Made by a program: the position numbers and the translations under genes
DNA from: Chitinophaga agri
GTDB lineage: Bacteria; Bacteroidota; Bacteroidia; Chitinophagales; Chitinophagaceae
Length of the DNA: 64,000 nucleotides
Reading direction: 5' to 3'
Assembly (NCBI RefSeq): GCF_010093065.1
Contig: NZ_CP048113.1
Coordinates: 1,178,001-1,242,000 of the forward strand
The notes under the pieces: generated by a model
Seen by the model: only the letters and a program-made list of their open reading frames with translations
Database searches by the model: none
Told to the model about the DNA's origin: nothing
Part shown: in pieces, positions 1 through 9,231 of the stretch
Position numbering within the stretch: the stretch's first letter is position 1
Layout of the letters: each line of letters starts with the position of its first letter

Positions 1-1
1 C

Positions 2-496
2 TGGGACTTCCGCAAGAAACGTCCCTACTCCGGTTATGAAATGTTTGACTTTGACATCCCCATTGCCCAGCACGGCGACTGCTATGACCGGTCTGTCGTA
101 AGGGTCGCCGAAATGCGGGAGAGCCTGCGCATCATTGAACAGTGCCTGGATAATATGCCTGCAGGCCATTATAAGGCGGACCATCCGCTCACTACGCCGC
201 CCATCAAGAAACATACGATGGAAGATATAGAAACGCTGATCACCCATTTCCTGAATGTGAGCTGGGGACCGGTCATCCCGCCGGGAGAAGCGATGAGCTG
301 TGTGGAAGCGACCAAGGGAGCCACCAGCTACTACCTGATCAGCGATGGTAATACCTCTTCCTACAGAACGCGTATACGAACGCCGTCGTTCCCACATATG
401 CAGATGGTGCCATTGATCAGCAGAGGATACACAGTGGCCGACCTGCTCTCAATTTTAGGAAGTGTTGATTATGTGCTGGCAGATATTGACAGATAG
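2..496 (+). CDS. nuoD: NADH-quinone oxidoreductase subunit D (C-terminal part)
   Basis: 49-kDa-type subunit of complex I, in the peripheral arm at the quinone site. The reading frame is open from base 2 and starts with W-D-F-R and then P-Y-S-G-Y-E, a conserved stretch of NuoD, so the gene begins outside the window. The C-terminal part has the typical C-V-E-A-T-K-G segment and P-S-F-P-H-M-Q, followed by the usual ending with an aspartate-rich tail. It is the first visible gene of a nuo operon and lies 15 bases ahead of nuoE. Only about 165 residues are visible. The identity is secure from both motifs and gene order. Confidence 0.97.
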   Translation, partial: WDFRKKRPYSGYEMFDFDIPIAQHGDCYDRSVVRVAEMRESLRIIEQCLDNMPAGHYKADHPLTTPPIKKHTMEDIETLITHFLNVSWGPVIPPGEAMSCVEATKGATSYYLISDGNTSSYRTRIRTPSFPHMQMVPLISRGYTVADLLSILGSVDYVLADIDR

Positions 497-511
497 TCAA
501 AACAGATCATT

Positions 512-976
512 ATGCTAAGTATTACTGAAAAGGAAGCGATTGATCACGAAATCGGCCTGGTGCCTCATAAGCGGGCGACCGTGATAGAGGCCCTGAAAAT
601 AGTACAGCAACATCGTGGATGGATCAGCGATGAAAGCGTAGCCGAAATAGCGGAATACCTGGAGATCAGTCCGGCGGAAGTAGACAGTGTGGCTACCTTC
701 TACAACCTCATCTTCCGCAGGCCCGTTGGCCGGCACGTTATTCTGCTCTGCGACAGCATCTCCTGTTATGTGATGGGATACAAACAATTATATACTGCCC
801 TGCAAAGCAAACTGCAGATCAGTTTCGGACAAACAGGTCCCGATAACCGTTTCACACTTTTACCCAATGCCTGCCTGGGTTGCTGTGACCATGCACCGGC
901 ATTGATGATCGATAAAGACCTGTACAGGGATGTAACGATCGAACAGCTGGATGATATCCTTCAACAATATACATGA
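512..976 (+). CDS. nuoE: NADH-quinone oxidoreductase subunit E
   Basis: 24-kDa-type subunit of complex I, holding the [2Fe-2S] cluster N1a next to the flavin subunit. The 154-residue length is normal. It has an N-terminal helical part and a thioredoxin-like C-terminal part with the four cluster cysteines: C-D-S-I-S-C around residue 90 and C-L-G-C-C near residue 120, the second motif supplying two ligands. Its TGA stop overlaps the ATG of nuoF (ATGA), which suggests translational coupling. Confidence 0.97.
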   Translation: MLSITEKEAIDHEIGLVPHKRATVIEALKIVQQHRGWISDESVAEIAEYLEISPAEVDSVATFYNLIFRRPVGRHVILLCDSISCYVMGYKQLYTALQSKLQISFGQTGPDNRFTLLPNACLGCCDHAPALMIDKDLYRDVTIEQLDDILQQYT

Positions 977-2253
977 TCATGGAACGCCCGCTTACACGTA
1001 ATATCCATCCGGACCGTCCGCCGCTCAACCTGAAAGAATACGAGCGGACAGGTGGCTATGTCGCATTACGCAAGGTATGCAGCAGTATGAATCCTGCTGC
1101 TGTCCAGGAACTCGTAAAGGATAGTAACCTCAAGGGACGTGGTGGCGCAGGTTTCAGTACAGGCATGAAGTGGGGCCTTATACCGATGGGTGATAAAGCC
1201 GCCCATCCGACATATCTGATCGCTAACGCGGATGAAATGGAACCCGGTACATTCAAAGACCGGCTGTTACTCGAAGGAAATCCGCATCAGCTCATAGAAG
1301 GGATGATACTCGCTGCCTATGCCATACAGGCCGATATCGCCTATGTCTTCCTTCGCTGGGCCTATCATAAGGCCGCCGGTCTGATACGGAAAAGTATCCA
1401 GGAAGCGTATGATGCCGGCTATCTCGGAAAGGATATACTTGGCAGTGGCTTTCACCTGGAGATGCACCTGCACACGGGTGTAGGCCGTTACATGTGTGGT
1501 GAGGAAACTGCGTTGTTAAATGCGCTGGAAGGTAAGCGTGCCACACCAAGGGCGAAACCGCCCTTTCCACAGATCAGCGGACTGTTTGGCAAGCCCACTA
1601 TCGTCAATAATGTTGAGACACTTTGCTGCGTACCGCATATTGTCAATAATGGTGCGGACTGGTTCAAAGGGCTGAGCTATAGTGATGATGGCGGTACCAA
1701 AGTGTATGGTGTGAGTGGTAAGGTAAAGCGCCCGGGCGCCTGGGAACTGCCCATGGGGGTGACGATGCGGGAGCTGATAGAAGAGCATGCAGGAGGTATG
1801 AAAGCCGGCTGTTCGCTGAGAGGGGTCTTACCCGGAGGGGCATCGACTGACTTTCTCACTACGCAGCACCTGGATATTAAGATGGATTATAAGTCCGTAG
1901 CAGCTGCCGGCAGCAGACTAGGTACCGGCACTATGATCGTATTAGACGATTCGACATGTCCCGTTGGGTTCGTACATAACCTGCAGCACTTCTTCGCACA
2001 GGAGAGCTGCGGATGGTGCACACCATGCCGGGAAGGCCTGCCATGGGTAGAGAAAATACTGCTGTCGCTGGAAAAGGGCGAAGGGAAACCGGAAGACCTT
2101 GAACTGTTACAGCTGCATACGCAGTATCTCGGTCCCGGTAATACGTTCTGCGCACTGGCGCCGGGAGCGATGGAACCATTACAGAGTGCGCTGAAGTATT
2201 TCAGGGAAGATTTTGAAAAGCATGTGGAGCACAAAAAATGTCCGTATGACTAA
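973..2253 (+). CDS. nuoF: NADH-quinone oxidoreductase subunit F
   Basis: 51-kDa flavoprotein of complex I. It binds NADH and FMN and carries the [4Fe-4S] cluster N3. Visible signatures are the glycine-rich G-R-G-G-A-G-F FMN loop near residue 55, C-G-E-E-T-A-L-L near residue 175, and C-G-W-C-T-P-C-R near residue 345 with the fourth cluster cysteine about 40 residues later. The length of 426 residues is normal. The ATG at 973 overlaps the nuoE stop; a second in-frame ATG at 979 could also serve. It works with NuoE and NuoG as the NADH dehydrogenase module. Confidence 0.97.
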   Translation: MIMERPLTRNIHPDRPPLNLKEYERTGGYVALRKVCSSMNPAAVQELVKDSNLKGRGGAGFSTGMKWGLIPMGDKAAHPTYLIANADEMEPGTFKDRLLLEGNPHQLIEGMILAAYAIQADIAYVFLRWAYHKAAGLIRKSIQEAYDAGYLGKDILGSGFHLEMHLHTGVGRYMCGEETALLNALEGKRATPRAKPPFPQISGLFGKPTIVNNVETLCCVPHIVNNGADWFKGLSYSDDGGTKVYGVSGKVKRPGAWELPMGVTMRELIEEHAGGMKAGCSLRGVLPGGASTDFLTTQHLDIKMDYKSVAAAGSRLGTGTMIVLDDSTCPVGFVHNLQHFFAQESCGWCTPCREGLPWVEKILLSLEKGEGKPEDLELLQLHTQYLGPGNTFCALAPGAMEPLQSALKYFREDFEKHVEHKKCPYD

Positions 2254-2264
2254 ATCACTGAGCA

Positions 2265-4961
2265 ATGCCACGCATCTACCTAGATAATGTGCCGTATGAA
2301 GTCAAGGCAGGTAAGAACCTGCTGGAAGCCTGCCTGAGCCTGGGCATGGACCTTCCCTACTTCTGCTGGCATCCGGCCATGGGCAGTATCGGCGCCTGCC
2401 GGCAGTGCGCTGTAAAGGTATTTAAGGACGAAGAAGACACCAGGGGGCGTATTGTGATGAGCTGCATGGAAGGGATCAGAGACGGCCTGCGTGCTTCCGT
2501 CAGCGATCCTTTTGCGAAAGCCTTCCGCGCACAGGTCATTGAATGGCTGATGACCAATCACCCGCACGACTGTCCCGTCTGCGATGAAGGAGGCAGTTGT
2601 CACCTGCAGGATGTAACAGTCATGACAGGCCATGAATACCGGCGTTACCATTTCAGGAAAAGGACTTACCCGAACCAGTATCTCGGTCCGCTGATCAATC
2701 ATGAGATGAACCGCTGTATACAATGTTATCGTTGTGTGAGATACTACAGGGACTATGCAGGTGGCAAAGATCTGAATGTGTTCTCGGCACATAATCATGT
2801 GTATTTTGGCAGAGAAAAAGATGGCGTACTGGAAAGTCCTTTCAGTGGTAACCTCGCCGAAGTATGTCCTACAGGCGTATTCACCGATAAAACATTAAAA
2901 GAGCATTATACCCGCAAATGGGATCTGACGAATGCACCGGCCATCTGTCAGCATTGTAGCCTGGGATGTAATGTGATAGCCGGCGAGCGGTATGGAAAAC
3001 TACGCAGCATCATCAACCGGTATAACAGTGAAGTGAACGGCTACTTCCTTTGTGACAAGGGCCGTTTCGGCTATGAGTTCGTGAACAGTGAGAACCGCAT
3101 CCGGCAGCTGCTGATACGTAAGCGTGCCGCGGAAGCTGTCGATGAAAGGACCCTGGTCGCACACCTGCCGAATATACTATTGGGGCATACTGTTATCGGC
3201 ATCGGATCGCCCAGGGCATCTATTGAAAGTAACTATGCATTAATGGAACTGGCGGGTAAGGATTACTTCTATCAGGGGCTGCCGGACAACCAGGTATTTC
3301 TAGGACAGAAGATCGTGAGCATCCTTCAATCCGGCAGCATACATACCCCCTCACTCAAAGAAATAGAACAGGCAGATGCCGTGCTGATATTGGGAGAAGA
3401 CATCTGGAACACTGCGCCGATCATGGCATTAGCAGTACGGCAATCCGTGATCAGAACAGCAGCCGCGCACGTACAGGAGCAGGTACCCCTGCCCTCGTGG
3501 CATGACGCCGCCCTGAAAGAATTAGTACAGGAAGAGAAAGGGTTTCTTGTGAATACGGGGGTACTGCCTTCCCCCCTCGATGAGATCGCAGCATGTAATA
3601 TACACTGTGCCCCCGACGATATCGCCCGACTGGGATTCCAGATAGCGCATCTGCTGAATAATGCATTGCCTGCTGTGACGCAGCTTTCCAGAGGACAGGC
3701 AGCACATGCCACGATGATCGCGCAACGGCTGCAGCAGGCAAAACATCCGGTGATTATCACAGGTACTGCTGCGTGCAGTGAAGCGCTGATCAGGGCCGCA
3801 TATGATATCGCCTGCGCGTTGCAAACAGCGGAAAAGGCAGGGCTTGCCTTTGTAGTACCGGAATGTAACAGCCTGGGGCTGGCGATGACCGGGGCCGCGT
3901 CTTTCGAAAAAGCATTGGAAGTAGTGCAACGGCATAGCGATGTAACAGCAGTGATCCTCGAAAATGATCTGTACAGAAATATTCCCACTGCACAGGCAGA
4001 TGCCTTCTTTAAAGCCTGCCGGCAGATAGTGGTGCTTGATATACTTCATAACCCCACCACAGAAAAAGCGGATGTACTGATACCGGTTGCCAGTTTTGCA
4101 GAAGGCGATGGTACATTCATCAACAATGAAGGCAGGGCACAACGTAGTTACCAGGTATTCATGCCGCAGGATGCACCGCTGAAGGAAAGTTTCAAATGGC
4201 TGTTTGAAATGAAGACGATCCGCAGGGCGATCTCCAACGGCCATGACGTACATCCGGATGAAATGCTGTCAGGACTGGAAAAGGCCTGTCCGCAGTTCAG
4301 GGGTATCTCCACTGTTGTGCCGTCACACGATTTCCGTATACATGGCGCACGTATACCACGGGAGTCACAACGGTACAGTGGTCGTACAGCTATGCAGGCC
4401 AATCAGGCGGTGAGTGAGCCGAAACCACTACAGGATGATGATTCCCCCTTATCATTCACCATGGAAGGATACAGGGGCATGCCACCGGCACCGCTGATAC
4501 CTTACTTCTGGGCGCCAGGATGGAACTCGGCCCAGGCAGTGAATAAATACCAGCAGGAAACAGGCGGCGCACTGAAAGGAGGCGATCCGGGAGTACGGTT
4601 GTTCGAGCAGACAGGCGCTGCCCCGGTATTCTTCCAGGATATACCGGAGGCCTTTATCCCCCGGCAGGGGAAGTGGTACCTGCTACCACAATATCAGTTG
4701 TTTGGTTCCGGAGAACTGAGCATGTATACAAAAGGTATTGCGGCACTGTCACGCCCACCGGCCATCCTGCTGTCACAAAAAGATGCGGCAGCGCTGCAGG
4801 TCAATGCCGGAGACACCGTATCGTTACAAACCAACAATAACGTATATACATTTCCGCTGGAGATACCCGGACACATGCCCGATGGCATTGTGATACTCAG
4901 GGCAGCGCTCAATCATATGGAAGCCTTCAACTGGGGCACATGGGTAAACGTTTTTAAATAA
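2265..4961 (+). CDS. nuoG: NADH-quinone oxidoreductase subunit G
   Basis: Iron-sulfur subunit of the complex I NADH module (898 residues). Order of parts: a plant-type [2Fe-2S] ferredoxin domain (C-W-H near residue 34, then C-R-Q-C), a His-Cys3 motif (H-D-C-P-V-C ... C near residues 100-112), and a C-I-Q-C-Y-R-C [4Fe-4S] motif with a distal C-P-T-G. A further C-x2-C-x3-C followed some 28 residues later by C-D-K-G corresponds to the extra N7-type cluster known from some bacterial NuoG proteins. The rest is a molybdopterin-oxidoreductase-like fold that has lost its cofactor role in this family. It starts 11 bases after nuoF. Confidence 0.96.
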   Translation: MPRIYLDNVPYEVKAGKNLLEACLSLGMDLPYFCWHPAMGSIGACRQCAVKVFKDEEDTRGRIVMSCMEGIRDGLRASVSDPFAKAFRAQVIEWLMTNHPHDCPVCDEGGSCHLQDVTVMTGHEYRRYHFRKRTYPNQYLGPLINHEMNRCIQCYRCVRYYRDYAGGKDLNVFSAHNHVYFGREKDGVLESPFSGNLAEVCPTGVFTDKTLKEHYTRKWDLTNAPAICQHCSLGCNVIAGERYGKLRSIINRYNSEVNGYFLCDKGRFGYEFVNSENRIRQLLIRKRAAEAVDERTLVAHLPNILLGHTVIGIGSPRASIESNYALMELAGKDYFYQGLPDNQVFLGQKIVSILQSGSIHTPSLKEIEQADAVLILGEDIWNTAPIMALAVRQSVIRTAAAHVQEQVPLPSWHDAALKELVQEEKGFLVNTGVLPSPLDEIAACNIHCAPDDIARLGFQIAHLLNNALPAVTQLSRGQAAHATMIAQRLQQAKHPVIITGTAACSEALIRAAYDIACALQTAEKAGLAFVVPECNSLGLAMTGAASFEKALEVVQRHSDVTAVILENDLYRNIPTAQADAFFKACRQIVVLDILHNPTTEKADVLIPVASFAEGDGTFINNEGRAQRSYQVFMPQDAPLKESFKWLFEMKTIRRAISNGHDVHPDEMLSGLEKACPQFRGISTVVPSHDFRIHGARIPRESQRYSGRTAMQANQAVSEPKPLQDDDSPLSFTMEGYRGMPPAPLIPYFWAPGWNSAQAVNKYQQETGGALKGGDPGVRLFEQTGAAPVFFQDIPEAFIPRQGKWYLLPQYQLFGSGELSMYTKGIAALSRPPAILLSQKDAAALQVNAGDTVSLQTNNNVYTFPLEIPGHMPDGIVILRAALNHMEAFNWGTWVNVFK

Positions 4962-4967
4962 CAAGAT

Positions 4968-5924
4968 ATGACAGTCATGCAACATATCTGGATCGTACTG
5001 GGTGTACTCTTCGTACTGCTGAATATTGCAGCGGGCCTGATATGGGTGGAACGAAGGCTGCTGGCCGTATGGCAGGACAGGCTGGGTCCGAATAGAGCGG
5101 GGCCGTTAGGACTGTTCATTGTATTGGCAGATACGCTGAAACTGTTCTTTAAAGAAGACTGGATACCACCGTTTGCAGACAAGTGGGTGTTCATCCTTGC
5201 GCCTGCTATCGTCGTGGCCAGTGTGCTGATGAGCTTTGTGATCGTGCCCTTTGCACCGGGCATCGTCGTAGCCGATCTGAACGTAGGGCTGCTGTTCTTC
5301 CTCGCCATGTCTTCATTGGGCGTGTACAGTATAGTACTGGGTGGATGGGCGTCTAACAATAAGTACTCGTTACTGGGTGCATTGCGCGGCGCTTCGCAGA
5401 TGATCGCGTATGAAGTATTTATGGGCCTGTCATTAATGGGTGTGGTGATGCTGAGCAGGTCTTTCAACCTGGCAGAGATTGTCGCCGCGCAGGAAAAGAT
5501 GTGGTTTGTTGTATTGCAACCGGTGGGGTTCGTGATCTTCTTTATTGCCGGACTGGCGGAGACGCACCGTTTGCCCTTTGATATACCGGAAGCAGAAAGC
5601 GAGCTGGTAGCAGGGTTTCACGCGGAATACTCGGGCATGAAGTTCGGCATGTTCTTCATAGGAGAATACCTTGGCATCACCCTGATCTCTGCGATGACGG
5701 TAACACTTTTCTTTGGCGGATGGCTGGGACCTTCATTCCTGCCACCGGTAGTCTGGTTCTTTGGCAAGACGTTTTTATTTATCGCGCTGTTCATCCTGTT
5801 ACGGGCGTCACTGCCACGTCCACGGTACGACCAGTTGCTGACATATGGCTGGAAGCTGTTATTACCACTGGTATTACTGAATTTACTGGTAACCGGTGCG
5901 ATCGCGCTTTCATTGAAACACTAA
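4968..5924 (+). CDS. nuoH: NADH-quinone oxidoreductase subunit H
   Basis: Membrane subunit (ND1-type) that joins the peripheral and membrane arms of complex I and lines the quinone tunnel. The 318-residue protein is strongly hydrophobic with about eight membrane segments. It carries the family signatures V-E-R-R-L-L-A near residue 25, L-G-P-N-R-A-G-P near residue 40, and the acidic loop A-E-T-H-R-L-P-F-D-I-P-E-A-E-S-E around residue 200. It starts 6 bases after nuoG. A second ATG three codons in is possible. An 88-base gap, the largest in the operon, separates it from nuoI. Confidence 0.97.
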   Translation: MTVMQHIWIVLGVLFVLLNIAAGLIWVERRLLAVWQDRLGPNRAGPLGLFIVLADTLKLFFKEDWIPPFADKWVFILAPAIVVASVLMSFVIVPFAPGIVVADLNVGLLFFLAMSSLGVYSIVLGGWASNNKYSLLGALRGASQMIAYEVFMGLSLMGVVMLSRSFNLAEIVAAQEKMWFVVLQPVGFVIFFIAGLAETHRLPFDIPEAESELVAGFHAEYSGMKFGMFFIGEYLGITLISAMTVTLFFGGWLGPSFLPPVVWFFGKTFLFIALFILLRASLPRPRYDQLLTYGWKLLLPLVLLNLLVTGAIALSLKH

Positions 5925-6012
5925 CAGATCCATTTAGCAATCATCAGGAATCGGGCATCAGGAGCCAGGAACTGAACGCCCTTCCCGTTATGAAGCGTCA
6001 AAACTGAACACA
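5925..6012. other. nuoH-nuoI spacer with imperfect short direct repeat
   Basis: The 88 bases between nuoH and nuoI contain an imperfect direct repeat built on ATCAGGAatcggGCATCAGGAGCC. No open reading frame, clear hairpin or promoter is visible. The rest of the operon has gaps of 15 bases or fewer, so this spacer could hold a processing or translation-initiation element, but nothing in it proves that. Confidence 0.3.
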
Positions 6013-6528
6013 ATGATTAGTCATCTGCGTACAATGTGGCTGGTATTTCTGCATCTTTTCCAGAAGAGGGCCACGATTCAATATCCGGAGGAAAAGGTGC
6101 CGCTACGGCCCCGCTGGCGTGGACGGATCGTACTCACGAAAGATCCGGATGGCGGAGAACGCTGTGTGGGTTGTTACCTGTGTGCGGCTGCCTGTCCGGT
6201 GGACTGTATCGCGTTACAGGCTACGGAAGATGCGAATGGCCGGCGGTACCCGGAGTTCTTCCGTATCAACTTCTCCCGTTGTATCTTCTGTGGGTATTGT
6301 GAAGAGGCTTGTCCGACGTATGCTATTCAGCTGACGCCGGACTTTGAAATGGGCGAGTACCGGCGGCAGGACCTGGTGTACGAAAAAGAAGACCTGCTGA
6401 TAGATAGTCAGGGCAAATACCCTGGTTATAACTTCTATAAAATGGCAGGGCTGAGTGCCGGCGTGAAAGAGAAAGGAAAGGGAGATAATGAGGAAGCCCC
6501 GGTAGACATCAAAAGTTTATTACCCTGA
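6013..6528 (+). CDS. nuoI: NADH-quinone oxidoreductase subunit I
   Basis: TYKY-type ferredoxin subunit carrying the two [4Fe-4S] clusters N6a and N6b, which pass electrons towards N2 and quinone. Two motifs are visible: [12 protein letters not shown] near residue 55 and [12 protein letters not shown] near residue 95. The length (171 residues) is in the family range. The ATG at 6013 gives the expected N-terminal amphipathic stretch. Ordinary complex I gene in its usual place between H and J. Confidence 0.97.
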   Translation: MISHLRTMWLVFLHLFQKRATIQYPEEKVPLRPRWRGRIVLTKDPDGGERCVGCYLCAAACPVDCIALQATEDANGRRYPEFFRINFSRCIFCGYCEEACPTYAIQLTPDFEMGEYRRQDLVYEKEDLLIDSQGKYPGYNFYKMAGLSAGVKEKGKGDNEEAPVDIKSLLP

Positions 6529-6540
6529 AAACTATAAACT

Positions 6541-7059
6541 ATGGCCCTCCTGTTCTATATATCGTCCGGTGTAGCCGTCGTGTCTACCATTATGGTCATC
6601 ACACGCTATCACCCGATACATGCATTGATATACCTGGTGGTGTCATTCCTGGCTATTTCCATGGTTTTCCTTTCACTGGGAGCGCCCTTTGCGGCAGCGC
6701 TGGAAGTGATCATCTATGCAGGTGCTATCATGGTACTGTTCATCTTTGTTGTGATGATGCTGAACCTGGGTAGGGAGACCGCGCAACAGGAAAAGCAATG
6801 GTTACGGCCGGCCGTATGGATAGGCCCGGGTATACTCACACTGGTGTTACTGATGGAGATGGCGATCCTGTTGTTACAGCAATCGCAGCAGGAAGTAGCG
6901 ACAGCTGTGGTGACACCCCGGGAGATTGCCGTGTCCCTCTATGGAGAATACATGATTGCCGTTGAACTGATCGGCTTTCTTTTAACAACCGGTATTGTAG
7001 GCGCGGCACATATAGGGAAGCATAAGAAAAAGAACCTGCACCGGTATTTACAAGCATAG
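6541..7059 (+). CDS. nuoJ: NADH-quinone oxidoreductase subunit J
   Basis: ND6-type membrane subunit of complex I (172 residues, about five membrane segments). The conserved central helix with A-A-A-L-E-V-I-I-Y-A-G-A-I-M-V-L-F is present near residues 50-68, including the helix-3 region that forms a pi-bulge in known structures. It lies 12 bases after nuoI and 3 bases before nuoK. Confidence 0.95.
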   Translation: MALLFYISSGVAVVSTIMVITRYHPIHALIYLVVSFLAISMVFLSLGAPFAAALEVIIYAGAIMVLFIFVVMMLNLGRETAQQEKQWLRPAVWIGPGILTLVLLMEMAILLLQQSQQEVATAVVTPREIAVSLYGEYMIAVELIGFLLTTGIVGAAHIGKHKKKNLHRYLQA

Positions 7060-7062
7060 ACC

Positions 7063-7371
7063 ATGGTACCTGTATCAGCACATACTGTCCTGATCGTAGC
7101 CGCCATCCTGTTTACACTGGGATTGGCGGGTGCACTGACGAGAAAGAACATCATCTTTATGCTGATCTCCATCGAGATCATGCTGAATGCAGCCGGGCTG
7201 GCGTTCATTGCTGCAGGCTCCCGCTGGCACCAGCCAGACGGACAGATCATGTACCTGTTCATACTGGCGATGGCGGCAGCAGAAGTATCCGTTGCACTCG
7301 CCATGGTATTGCAGATCCACCATCAGCATAAAACGCTGGACGTGGAAGATCTACGGGAATTAAAAGACTGA
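7063..7371 (+). CDS. nuoK: NADH-quinone oxidoreductase subunit K
   Basis: ND4L-type membrane subunit of complex I, 102 residues with three membrane helices. The conserved part I-E-I-M-L-N-A near residue 38 carries the membrane glutamate used in proton transfer. A second conserved glutamate lies in A-A-A-E-V-S-V-A-L-A near residue 70. Its start is three bases after the nuoJ stop, and nuoL follows 3 bases after its own stop. Confidence 0.96.
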   Translation: MVPVSAHTVLIVAAILFTLGLAGALTRKNIIFMLISIEIMLNAAGLAFIAAGSRWHQPDGQIMYLFILAMAAAEVSVALAMVLQIHHQHKTLDVEDLRELKD

Positions 7372-7374
7372 ATT

Positions 7375-9231
7375 ATGCAACAGTATCTGTACCTGATTCC
7401 GGCCCTGCCGTTGGTAGGTTTCCTGTTGTTAGCAGCAGGTGGCGGGCAATTCCGGCGGCATATCACAGCCATCATTGGCGCGGGCAGTGTATGCCTGTCT
7501 GCAGTGATCGCCATCACGCTCGGCGCACAGTTCCTGCTATACCCACCGGTGGAAGGCGCGTATCATCAGCTATTGTGGCATTGGTTCGATACCGGGAAAC
7601 TACACGCTGATATTGGTCTGCGGATGGATGCGCTGTCACTCGTATTCATCTGTATCATCACTTTCATTGGCGCGCTGATACATATTTACGCCACCGCCTT
7701 CATGCGTCATGACCGGGATTATGCCCGTTTCTTTGCGTGTATGAACCTGTTTGTATGTTCGATGCTGCTGCTGGTCATGGCGGATAATCTTGTTTTATTA
7801 TACCTCGGCTGGGAAGGCGTTGGGCTATGCAGCTTCCTGCTGATCGGTTTCTGGTATGAGAGCCCGGCTAACTGCCAGGCAGCGAGAAAAGCGTTTATCG
7901 TCACACGTATAGCCGATACTGCTATGATCGTCGGGTTGTTCCTGCTGTTCCGGGAACTGGGGACATTGCATATCCGGGAGATCCTGCAACAGGCGCCGCA
8001 ACATTTTACCACCGGAGATCATGCTGTTACCTGGATCGCATTATTACTACTGCTGGGAGGAATGGGCAAATCGGCGCAGCTACCATTCCAGACGTGGCTG
8101 CCGGACGCCATGGCAGGGCCATCACCCGTCAGCGCATTGATACATGCAGCAACCATGGTGACAGCAGGCGTATACCTTATCGCCAGGATGCATACATTGT
8201 TTGAGCTGGCGCCGGTTATCATGGAGCTGACCGCAGTTACCGGAGCGTTGACGCTATTGGTAGCAGGTTGCAGTGCACTGGTGCAAACAGATATAAAACG
8301 GATACTGGCCTATTCCACTATCAGCCAGATCGGCTATATGTTCCTGGCACTGGGCGTAGGCGCCTGGGAAGCAGGCATCTTTCATTTCTTCACACATGCA
8401 TTCTTTAAGGCGCTGCTGTTCCTGGCAGCAGGCAGTGTGATAGAGATACTGCATCACGAGCATAATATTTTTAAGATGGGCGGATTGCGCAAGCAGCTGC
8501 CACTTATCTTCCGCACATTCACTATCGGAGCCGCCGCATTGGCAGCGTTACCTTTTTTGACGGCGGGATTTTACAGTAAGGATGAGATCCTGTGGTATGC
8601 CTGGAGCGCGGCCGGCGGGCATCCATTGTTATGGGCAGTGGGTTTGCTGGGCGCTTTCATCACCGCATTATATTCCACCCGGCTGATTCTCGTGGTGTTC
8701 TGGGGAGAGATGAAAACCACGCCCGGCGCATTGCCACCACCCGCGATGAATGTACCGCTGGTAATACTGGCGTTGTTCTCTGTGGCCGCAGGCTGGATGC
8801 ATTTACCACAGCTGCATGACGTATTGCCGGAGACGGCGTTACGTGCAGTGCATCCGCCGGAGATCATCTTACAGGGCGTCGCCATATTGATCACATTGCT
8901 GGGTATACTGACCGGGTATATGTTGTACTACCGGTATCCACATACGATCAGGGAGTGGCAGCAATCGGCAGGGCTGATGTCTGTCCGGAATTTCTTGTTC
9001 GCAGGCTGGCAGTTTGACCGGTTGTATGATGCGTTATTTGTACAACCATTTGTCTTTATCACGCAGCTTAACCGGAATGACGTTACAGATCAGCTCTATA
9101 CAGGTATAGCAGGATTGCATATGCGTTTAAGCAAGCTGTTCTCCGTTTCACAGAATGGTTCCCTGCGCTGGTATGTAGCCGGCTTGCTGATGGGGATCTT
9201 ATTTATCATCACCTTAGCATTACTACGATGA
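7375..9231 (+). CDS. nuoL: NADH-quinone oxidoreductase subunit L
   Basis: Antiporter-like ND5-type proton-pumping subunit at the far end of the complex I membrane arm. It has 618 residues and many membrane segments. Family signatures include L-G-W-E-G-V-G-L-C-S-F-L near residue 145, Q-L-P-F-Q-T-W-L-P-D-A-M near residue 237, and H-A-A-T-M-V-T-A-G-V-Y. The C-terminal extension holds the lateral helix region and a final membrane anchor. Its stop overlaps the nuoM start (9228). Confidence 0.97.
   Translation: MQQYLYLIPALPLVGFLLLAAGGGQFRRHITAIIGAGSVCLSAVIAITLGAQFLLYPPVEGAYHQLLWHWFDTGKLHADIGLRMDALSLVFICIITFIGALIHIYATAFMRHDRDYARFFACMNLFVCSMLLLVMADNLVLLYLGWEGVGLCSFLLIGFWYESPANCQAARKAFIVTRIADTAMIVGLFLLFRELGTLHIREILQQAPQHFTTGDHAVTWIALLLLLGGMGKSAQLPFQTWLPDAMAGPSPVSALIHAATMVTAGVYLIARMHTLFELAPVIMELTAVTGALTLLVAGCSALVQTDIKRILAYSTISQIGYMFLALGVGAWEAGIFHFFTHAFFKALLFLAAGSVIEILHHEHNIFKMGGLRKQLPLIFRTFTIGAAALAALPFLTAGFYSKDEILWYAWSAAGGHPLLWAVGLLGAFITALYSTRLILVVFWGEMKTTPGALPPPAMNVPLVILALFSVAAGWMHLPQLHDVLPETALRAVHPPEIILQGVAILITLLGILTGYMLYYRYPHTIREWQQSAGLMSVRNFLFAGWQFDRLYDALFVQPFVFITQLNRNDVTDQLYTGIAGLHMRLSKLFSVSQNGSLRWYVAGLLMGILFIITLALLR

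Noticed and set aside
3522..4253. 243-codon frame opposite nuoG
   Set aside because: It lies fully inside a well-supported gene on the other strand and has a cysteine- and histidine-rich shadow composition.
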